From the NCBI GenBank assembly GCA_015680685.1, contig MNCI01008621.1:112412-176411 (forward strand): a stretch of DNA of 64,000 bases. The letters are read 5' to 3'. The notes under the pieces are model-generated. The model did no database searches. It was not told where the DNA came from and was given only the letters and a program-made list of their open reading frames with translations. The position numbers were made by a program, and so were the translations under genes. Every line of letters starts with the position of its first letter. The stretch's first letter is position 1. Positions 56,622-64,000 of the stretch are shown in pieces. Source of the DNA: Gnetum montanum. Lineage: Eukaryota; Streptophyta; Gnetopsida; Gnetales; Gnetaceae.

Positions 56622-56790
56622 TAATGAGATGTTAGCCTAGTGGTAAAGCTCTTTATTTAAAAGCTCCAAGGATTCAATTTTAGTAGCTAATGTTGATTTC
56701 TAAAGTTCTAATTAAACTATATATCTTAGGGTGTACCTATATGACAATTATTGTGGTTCCAACACCCACTAAAGCATACTCAATGCAAAA
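56622..56790 (+). mobile_element. Possible tRNA-derived SINE
   Basis: TAGCCTAGTGGTAAAGC (56633-56649) resembles a pol III A box in the form found at plant SINE heads, and AAGGATTCAATTTTA (56668-56682) a decayed B box (GGTTCGAATCC-like), about 35 bp apart as in tRNAs. No cloverleaf can be formed, so it is not a tRNA gene. The 3' end is undefined. Confidence 0.4.
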
Positions 56791-56829
56791 TGCAAATAAG
56801 CGATGTGCATTAACTTGACATATAAATAA

Positions 56830-57600
56830 TTTAAAAAATAGAAATGGGCCAAAAACAAAACCGGATGCGGAACCTACCATTCCAATTTTGAATTTTTCAA
56901 AATAAGTTATTTCGTATTTTAATCGAGAACATCCTTAAGGGCCCTAAAATACTAAACAATCGATTACATCTTTGTCAGTTTCTGGTTAATGCTAAAATTG
57001 CCAATCTACTGTATGTTCGAGAGTTTTCTCGAGACAAAGAGGCAACTGGCATAAACATGTCTGATCCATGGTCCCGTCATGGCTCCATATGCTTCCCCAA
57101 GCCAGGCCATGTCCATGAGTCAATCAGGGTCAAATTGCTGGGTTAATTTCTCCACCAAAATATGTGCGCCCTTTATCAACTTTGAAATTGCAAGATCAAG
57201 TCTGCAATTAATCAATAATACCACTGCTGATTTGCGTTTGCGTTTGCGTTTGCGTGCATCTGATGGGCAGTGTCATTTCACAAGTTTGTTAAATTCTTCC
57301 GCCAATCTTGTCGAGAAAATGTTTTGACAGTGGGTGTCCCATGGGAAACTTCATTACCAGAATTTGCTTTAAATCACAAAGACCAATGGCAGTCCTGGCT
57401 ACAAAATTAGTGGGTTCTGCATCAAAAGTGTTCGAATCGGCCATGGAGAACTTGAATTACAGCACCATGTGCGTTGCATATGTATATTGAGATACTGAGC
57501 CTTCTTAGGAGTGGTTCCTTGAAACAACTGCCAACGGGGTAAGACTTTTTAGCAAATTCCGTAATTTACGGAAAATGGCGCGAATTAGAACTATGTAGAA
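56830..57600. other. Island of genic-looking composition, unidentified
   Basis: More GC and CpG than its surroundings, and unlike any repeat in the window. On the minus strand a frame from an ATG at 57442 reads MADSNTFDAEPTNFVARTAI and on for about 50 codons to a stop. On the plus strand 57079-57327 is open for 82 codons around a fourfold TTTGCG repeat (57231-57254). Neither resembles a protein I know. Could be a first exon, a promoter region, or part of an unrecognised element. Confidence 0.3.
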
Positions 57601-58127
57601 GCAGCATTCAGTTGGAATCAGCTGCAAATTTTGGAAGAAAATACATTTGTATTTGTGGCATAAATTGGGTTTAAACTTTCAACTAGCTCATAGAAATCGC
57701 AAAAATTATGTAGACGGGATCAAGAAATTTGATTCAGGAACTTAAAAAAACCCTCGTTTGAAAATATAAGTGTATTAGACGATACCGAACAGGATTGAGC
57801 TGGGAATTTATTGTTGTTATCCATTTACTGAGTTAATCTTTTTAGCATTTTTGTTTTTCTCTTACTTTTCGAATGCAACGTGTTGTCAGGCATGACATTA
57901 AGCTGTTATATGGTGTGCTAGAAACTTAGAATTGACTTTGCTATAGCTAGGAAGCTTAGTACGCATAAATGTTCTGCATAATCGATCACAAAATTGAAAG
58001 TTAAAATATCAAAAATTTGGTCCAATTGATTTCAGGCTAAAGGTCACCAGGTAAACTGATTAGTTAACAGTGAAGGGTATTATTGCAGGTAATGTATATA
58101 TTACAATTATTATTATTATATATTACC
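57601..58127. other. Unassigned spacer
   Basis: No coding or repeat signal recognised. It adjoins the LINE fragment. Confidence 0.35.
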
Positions 58128-58400
58128 CAGAGAGGAGTGAATTTGCGGACTATGCAAACAAATCAAAGAAGATGAAAATCATATCTTTTTATTTTGCAGA
58201 TGTTTGACTCACATTCTAATGAATTATAATATTAATTATAATCTGCTGATTTTTTCTTTTCTTTTCAAATTGACCATCTGCTTGGGGCATTACATCAATG
58301 ATGTTTTCAACTTTCTTCAAAATAGGTTGAGGCTTTGTAACCCTCCAACAAATCCTCTGTGATTTCCTGGATGTAATAAAAATGTCCAGTTTACAGTTTC
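58128..58400 (+). mobile_element. LINE 3' end, C-terminal zinc-finger fragment
   Basis: A plus-strand frame reads CGLCKQIKEDENHIFLFCRC, fitting the C-x-x-C ... E-x-x-H-x-x-x-x-C knuckle at the C-terminus of LINE reverse transcriptases. It continues open through KLTICLGHYINDVFNFLQN and ends near PGCNKN. Collinear with the reversed fragment at 5190-5460 but better preserved. RT is missing. Confidence 0.7.
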
Positions 58401-58546
58401 CCTTATGTTTGATTTTTTCAAAGTAATTTCACTCTTATTAGATTGTTGCAATCGACATTAATGTTAATGCTTCACTACCATCTTTGTTAGCGTTAGAATT
58501 GGTGAGTCTAGTGTATAAATCATCTTAACTTGTCTGGATATGTAGG

Positions 58547-58833
58547 AATTAGATGTAGTTGTGGAAGCCCTTACCATGATAGCAAGACACCTGGAAACAG
58601 TGGTATTCACTCAGCTATTTCTGGAATGTGCTGTTGCAAATACACAGAATGACCATGTCAATGATGGATGGACTTTTGTGAAGCCATTTACAGCAAAATG
58701 TGAGTCCTTGCAACAGTTTTTCTCATGTGGGGGGCTTTGTCGATCTGCATTGTGGAGCGCAGAAGAAATCCTCAATTCCAAAACCACCACGTCTAACAAT
58801 TGTTTGGTATGCTTTAGAAATGAATTGCCTTAG
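58547..58833 (+). CDS. Candidate host exon, unidentified
   Basis: An AG acceptor-like site (GGATATGTAG, ending 58548) is followed by a frame open to 58833, beginning with ELDVVVEALTMIARHLETVV. It is even in codon use, with Cys, Trp and charged residues mixed as in a globular protein. A GTGAGT donor-like site lies at 58502, but the resulting 45-bp intron would be too short for plants. No domain recognised; it could equally be part of a decayed element or pseudogene. Confidence 0.25.
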
Positions 58834-59940
58834 AATTAGGATGTGATGTAGGTTAGCTTAAGTGGAGGGAATGGCCATTGGAAAATATATATTTTTCAGA
58901 AATGTACATTTTTCTATTATGCAATAATAAAAAACATTCAAGGCTACATGATTAGCTATGGTATGGCACTTGTTTCTTTTGTTATACTATTAGCACATTG
59001 AACATGCATTCTAAATTTGATATTGGAGATATATCATGCCAGCAGTTTGATGAAATGCATTGTTGAATTGCTGTTTTGTGAAATGCAATCATATATGGGT
59101 TTATTGTAGGATGGGGCTGGAACTTGTCTATGAGATACTGACTAGTGAACTGAATCTTTATTGGATGATTCAATTTGATGATTCAATTTTCTCAGCTTTA
59201 TGTGGATGAAAAATTTTCTCCATTGGTCAAGAAAATCATTTTTCGACTTTCATGTTCTGGTGCATGGTTTTCTATTTACATATTGCAGGTGCTTACTATT
59301 TAAGATAGCCAAAGATGCCTGCTAGAAACTTATTATTCTTGATTGCCAAATTTTAAGATGCATCATAAATAGCCATTTCGATGAGCATTGAAGATTTTGG
59401 TCTCATGATGCTAGAATACCTGGTTCCAAACTGCTTTACCCTGGCCAGTATTGTCTTTGTTTGGATACATGCTGTTGAATATGTGTATAGCTTCATTTCA
59501 ACAATTATTTGTGTATCAAACAACATGCAACCAGTGTTGTTGCTCCTACATGTAGGAGTCCTGGTATTATGAACTTTTCTTTGCTTTGTAACAATCGAGA
59601 ATTAGATATTCAAGGTTGTCTTCAAAATGAGTTATCTGCATCAGCTTTTGAACATTTTGTAGAGTGCAATAATAAAAAACTGAACAAATATTTGAGACCT
59701 TTGCTCTTTCTAGTATGATGCTATTAGTTTGTAACTCAAATAAATTTTTAAGAAGCAAGCTGATGCATGAGTTGTTATTGTAGAAATGTGTTCTTATCGC
59801 GACATCTATTTTTCTGTGGCTTTAAATTTGGCTTGAACTATTTATATGTTTAGGGATAGGAATTTGGTTTTGATCCTCATTGGGTTTTGATTTTTTAATT
59901 TTCAGAATGGAGTTTTATGCATGGTTGGGTTAATCATATG
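58834..59940. other. Unassigned AT-rich sequence
   Basis: Several short frames (for example 59381-59572, Leu/Val-rich) show no recognisable domain and no codon bias. A TTACATATTGCAG acceptor-like site ends at 59289, followed by an early stop. Confidence 0.4.
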
Positions 59941-59944
59941 ACAT

Positions 59945-60111
59945 AAATACAACGATGGGGAGATTACGTACCTTGACAGGGTTCATGGTGGTTGGGACCC
60001 TTTAATTCCGCTGCATTGCAAATCCGTCAAGTATGTGTTTCAGCCAAAGATAAATGATTATAACGATGTTATGACAAGTATTGTGAAAATGGATGATTTG
60101 GTAGGTGATTA
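59945..60111 (+). CDS. Candidate host exon or relic, unidentified
   Basis: A 55-codon open stretch after a stop, reading KYNDGEITYLDRVHGGWDPL and continuing IPLHCKSVKYVFQPK through MTSIVKMDDLVGD to a stop at 60109-60111. The amino-acid mix looks protein-like (Trp, His, Cys, charged turns), but I do not recognise the family. There is no convincing splice acceptor upstream. Confidence 0.25.
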
Positions 60112-60780
60112 ATTACATCCCATATATATGTATGTGGATTTGCTTGGTATTACACCCTATCACTAAGTCTTTCTTAACAACACAACTGAACTTTACAACA
60201 CTCTCATCAATGGTATAGGTGGGGCTATTGTCATGACTAAGATAAATATGGAATCTTTGCTTTCTCATCACTGTAATAAGATTGCCTTGGCTAGCCAGAC
60301 TTTTTGGGAAGTTTACTAGGAATTTGTAAGAAAATTTCTTTTTTTTCCTTATTTTTTACCATTTTAAATTTATGTTTCAACATGTTTAACACAAATTTGA
60401 GCTGTTGGTTGAACATGATAGTATGTCATTTTAATGGCAATTTGATGTTGTTCCTTGAACTTATACTTCTTGTTGGATACAAAATTTTTGAGGGAATATC
60501 AATGCAAGGATCACATTTGCAAATGATAAAAGCATTACAAAGAAGGCATTTATTCTATTAAAAATGTTGTAGACAGTATTTATAAAGCACACACACAAAA
60601 TGACCAGCTATAAAGATCAAAAAACCAGAATATGCAATCATCATAGCCTAGCTTAATAGCCTTCTATTTCAGCTAGAGAGCCTGTATTCTAAATCAAAAA
60701 ATTTGTGATTAGTGTGATATTTGTTTGAAGTTTTTTTCATATCTATTCTTCAATATAATTAAAATATATATCCACTTTTT
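60112..60780. other. Unassigned AT-rich sequence
   Basis: Nothing recognised. The Phe/Leu-rich frame at 60304-60561 is low-complexity. Confidence 0.4.
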
Positions 60781-60781
60781 T

Positions 60782-60840
60782 CTATATTTAATCATCCTAC
60801 CCTTATCCCAACTACATTGAGTTGACTATATGAGTTCATT
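60782..60840 (-). mobile_element. RTE-type LINE 3' tail, fragment
   Basis: ATCATCCTACCCTTATCCCA then ACTACATTGAGTTGACTATA and TGAGTTC resembles, in reverse, the conserved plant RTE 3' end (CTTATCCCAACTA-x-TTGGGGTCGGCTACATGA). It is more complete than the copy at 16828-16866. Confidence 0.5.
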
Positions 60841-61365
60841 TTCTTCTATTAAGATTCAAATAAGCATTAATACTCAAATCTTGGATGTCTTTGTTCATGC
60901 AGGAAAATGAATTATGTCTTAGTCTACCTCTTTGTTGGTTCTCCTCAACTTTATATTTAAATTTGCAATAGAAATTTTTACTTCTAGAATTTCAATTTCT
61001 ACATCAACCTTAAATTTCTTGTTTGCTTATTTCTCTTCTAGATATTTGCAATTGCTAGAACTTTTGTGTTGAAAAAGGTTGTCAATTTCAATGCTTAATA
61101 AGGTACTCCTGTCATCTTTGCATTAATAGTCTTTGAACTATGTTGAATTCAATTTTAATAAAACTTTTTAGCTTCAAGTGTCAGTTGTGAATAGTTTCCT
61201 GGGTTCTTTTAAGGGTTTAATTGGTATTGTTTATATTGTTACCTTAGAGGTGTTCAATTCCTCAGGCATTAAATTGGTTATTGATTAATACAAAATTTTA
61301 TTCCTATCTCTTGTGTTGATCCCCATTGAACTCTTGTTTAATTTGATTGAAATTGTCTTTTTCAT
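60841..61365. other. Unassigned AT-rich sequence
   Basis: No feature recognised. Confidence 0.4.
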
Positions 61366-61370
61366 GAACA

Positions 61371-61640
61371 GGCACTCAATTCTGTTTATTAGGATACTGC
61401 AAAAAGCATTTCTACCAACATTCTTCATGTCAAGCACAGTGGACAACATCACGAACACTATAAGCATGGATGTCATATCCTGGCAAGAAATGTTTCTTTT
61501 ATTTAGGAACTCTTTGTTGCTGTTGGGGCAATATGCTTGATTGTAGATGTAATTTGCTACGTACACAAGATTCATCCTTCTTCAAGATCCAAATCTCATC
61601 CCGAAAACCGAATTAATTTCTATACCTAGATCAATTTGAT
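61371..61640 (+). pseudogene. Possible relic encoding a membrane segment
   Basis: After an acceptor-like CATGAACAG, one frame, with two stops, reads DTAKSISTNILHVKHSGQHH, then ILARNVSF, then after a stop ELFVAVGAICLIVDVICYVH and KIHPSSRSKSHPENRINFYT. The ELFVAVGAICLIVDVICYV part is a good transmembrane helix followed by a basic, Ser-rich tail. It has the look of the C-terminus of a real membrane protein, but I cannot name it, and the stops argue for a relic. Confidence 0.3.
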
Positions 61641-61804
61641 GTAGGGACTAATCTAATGTTATTATACAACTTTAAAATAGTGTAGTTTGTTTTGCTTTAA
61701 TTTGAGAATTGGATAGATATTAAAGCATTGTGTGTGTGTATAAACTAGCCAAGATGATTAACTATGGAAGTCATTTTCTTGCTAAGATAAGTCATAGAGA
61801 AATG

Positions 61805-62790
61805 TTCAAATAAAAGGAATAATTTGCATATTGTTTTCATTGATTTCAAGAAGGTTTATGATAGAGTTGCTAGAGAGATAATTGAGTGTATCCTAAATAG
61901 GAAAGATATCCTAATTGGATATATATGATACTATGTAAGGTATATGTCATGGAGTTACAAATAGGAAGGTATTCTAATTGATACAGTCAACTTATTCAAT
62001 CAAATCTATTATATGGTTGTAAAACTTGGGTCTAATTTACCTCCCATACGATGAAAATGTTTGAAATATGTTCAAAAATAATTTTTTGTTGTAGGAAATT
62101 TAGGTAAATGCTCAAAATCCATATAATATTTTATTAACACAAGCAAATATGCTACCTATAGAAATTGTAGCTTTTCAAAAAAATTTACAATTTTATAAAA
62201 AAATGCTTGCTAGTCTTAGCATTCACTTATTCACATAAGTTTATAAGGTCACCTAGAAAAAAAATGGTTCAATGATGGGAAAAAATGACTTTAAAAATGG
62301 AATATTGAAGATCAAGATTTAAATTTGAGCTTTAATAATCTTTAAACAAGGATTAAATAGAAGGCATTGAAGCATATGTGGGAACAACCATGTGGAAAAA
62401 ACAATTTTATTTGCACCAGATTCAAGGAGAATTCTTAACAAAAATACCTACTTATTAGCTATTGCTATTTTTAGATAAATTAAGGTAGCAATCACATGTG
62501 CTTGTGTAGTATTTCACTATCTATTAATTGAAACAAGGAGATCAATTACTCTTCAAAGAGAATAATGCATCTACAGATTTTGTAGATTTTGTATGCATGT
62601 AGTAGTAGAAAATGATAGGCATATCTTTCTGAATTGTCCTTTCTTTAATGTTCTTAAACTTAAATATAGTGTTCAAGCAACAACTTTACCATATTTGTTT
62701 TAGTTGTAGGTGTCAAATTTTTTGTCATTTTTTTGATGGGGTATTCAAAACCCATTATGACCATATCAAAGCCTTGTAATTAAAAAAAAA
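61805..62790 (+). mobile_element. LINE fragment: RT piece joined to the 3' end
   Basis: FIDFKKVYDRVAREIIECIL (61838-61897) is LINE RT block with the F-x-D-F-x-K-A/V-Y-D-R-V motif. After a frame change the LLYGCK-WV box typical of the region after the RT palm appears near 62005-62035, then PYNILLTQANMLPIEIVAFQ (62118-62177), then DFVCM-VVENDRHIFLNCPF (62580-62643), the C-terminal knuckle with its first Cys lost. The catalytic A/T-DD block and much of the palm are missing between 61900 and 62000, so an internal deletion has occurred. It ends near an A-run at 62783-62792. Non-functional. Confidence 0.75.
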
Positions 62791-62792
62791 AA

Positions 62793-64000
62793 TTCCTATG
62801 TCTTACTCTCATGCCTACTAATAGGCTTTATAAAGGTCCTCTTTTAACTCTTTTGCTTGTTGTGATAATATATATATCATTTTATAACTTGTTAACTGGT
62901 ATTCAAACCAGAGGTTGAGTATAAAAGATGGAATGTTGCATTCTCATATTTCTACCTTTTAAATTCCATTTTCCCGAATGTACTCCTAGCTCTTAATCAA
63001 AACTAATGAAAGGCAACAGTTAACAAAATATTAATAACAAATAACCTACTTTCCAAACTAATTTTTTTAACCCAAAATCAAGAAACATTTCTTGTATATA
63101 AAATGTAAAGGAAAAACAAACAAAACTAATAGCTTCTTTTTTATTTTGTGACTCAAATTTTGGCTTATGGATTGACATGGGAATTTTGTGCAAAAGAGTT
63201 ACACAATTGTGGAAATCTTACATTTGCATTGAATTATACAATTTAGCTTCACTGCTTGAAATAATAGTAGGAAAATATCTTGCTTCTATGCATGTGGCCA
63301 TTGTGGCCATAGTGTGTTGATAACATGATAGGATGTTCTTCCTTAGAGATAGATATTTCACTTAAGTTTGATGAGTTGACCTCAATAAAACTTGTACTTT
63401 GTGAGAAACTGCAAGAAAAATAAAAATAAACTGTTAAACCTTTAAAATGAATCAAATACACTATATTAACATTTAGCATATTAACAACAATATTAAGAAT
63501 GATAAGGGTAGTTACAAAATAGAAAATTAATATTTTTAAAGTTGAAAGGGCAAAAAACCATTCATCCAACATCTAAATACAAAATTTTAAAACGCCTACA
63601 TTTCTATATAAATTGTTTTGGTTTTAATTTTCATTTGCCAAATCTGAACTCTAAAGTGAAGCATAGACACTAAAAATGGTTGGGAGGTTAGAAAGTTAGC
63701 TACAGGCATACAATGAGCATGTAATTATGCAGGAAGTTAAATTGCATGTAATTATGCAATTCAAAAAGTGAAGGTTAAAGGAGAGGTAAAGAATATTTTA
63801 TTTCAATGTATTCAGTTGAAATGTTCTACCCTTATCTTCCTCTTGATTGTACTAAAACCAAAAACTGATCAACCCATAACACTCATGACCAAGGGCAGCT
63901 ATATTTTTACAGTTAAGCGACAAACAAAAATAACTACTAATATAAATGGAAATCCCTTGTAGTTCTTTGTGAAAGCAGAATCCAAGTTTAGTTTCTTGAA
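62793..64000. other. Unassigned AT-rich sequence
   Basis: No LTR, LINE or coding signature recognised. The frames at 63249-63572 (minus) and 63768-63962 (plus) are AT-driven and show no domain. Confidence 0.45.

Noticed and set aside
56632-56685. A tRNA gene
   Set aside because: Box-like motifs are present but no acceptor, D or T stem can be paired.

Overview
The window looks like intergenic DNA of a large, repeat-dense seed-plant nuclear genome. It is AT-rich, and I see no intact host gene, no RNA gene and no prokaryotic feature. Nearly everything I can identify is nested, decayed LTR retrotransposon of the Ty3 type. Most copies carry an Athila/Tat-like primer binding site (close to TGGCGCCGTTGCCGGGGA), a gag with a CX2CX3HX4C zinc knuckle, an FMDDF reverse transcriptase box and, in some copies, an extra ORF between pol and the 3' LTR. 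Many old, heavily mutated copies with clear nesting would fit a gymnosperm, but that is inference; the species cannot be read from the sequence. All element names below (T, A, B, D, E, F, G, H) are mine. | Layout. 1-130 is a minus-strand scrap of an Athila-type 3' region. 445-4740 is element T (minus), an unrelated short LTR element with PBS, PPT, gag and a protease remnant but no RT or integrase. 5190-5700 holds two LINE C-terminal fragments in opposite orientation. 6441-16820 is element A (plus): half a 5' LTR, PBS, gag, PR, RT, RNase H, integrase, a long 3' untranslated region and a complete 3' LTR. A reverse-oriented solo LTR with a perfect 5-bp target duplication sits in its integrase. 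18672-25265 is element D (minus), reduced to its 3' half (ORF3 and 3' LTR) and itself hit by three LTR insertions. 25266-32185 is element G (plus): RNase H, integrase, 3' region, an internal promoter-like block and the start of ORF3. It is split by a 2.75-kb TGTTGGC...GCCAACA insertion that contains an 853-bp assembly gap. 32186-35430 is element F (minus; RT, PR, gag). 35431-55362 is element E (minus, about 13.3 kb without its insert), the most complete copy: LTR, PBS, gag, PR, RT, RNase H, integrase, 3' region, internal promoter-like block, ORF3, PPT, LTR. Element B (plus, 43904-50525), an RT/integrase-less relative of A, is inserted in E's RT with a perfect ACCAT duplication. 55363-56395 is the 5' LTR and leader of another minus element, H. 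56396-64000 is mostly unassigned, with a possible SINE, LINE pieces and two or three weak candidate host exons. | The most interesting signal is in the promoters. All Athila-type LTRs share the R/U5 part and the TGATGAG...CTCATCA ends. Immediately upstream of the TATA box, however, each subfamily carries its own cluster of short palindrome-like motifs: GATATC-type in A/B, GGGGCCCC-type in E, and TGCATCA/TGATGCA-type in D/H. In the ORF3-bearing elements E and G a second cluster plus TATA box lies inside the element, upstream of ORF3. In E this internal cluster uses the same motif as E's own LTRs; in G it uses the D/H motif. This suggests ORF3 has its own promoter, controlled by the same factor as the LTR, and that motif and factor change together. 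The idea is testable but unproven. | No coding region here is intact, so the window works as a fossil record of insertion order: H/F, G and D first, then E, then B; the solo LTRs and the TGTTGGC element came later than their hosts.
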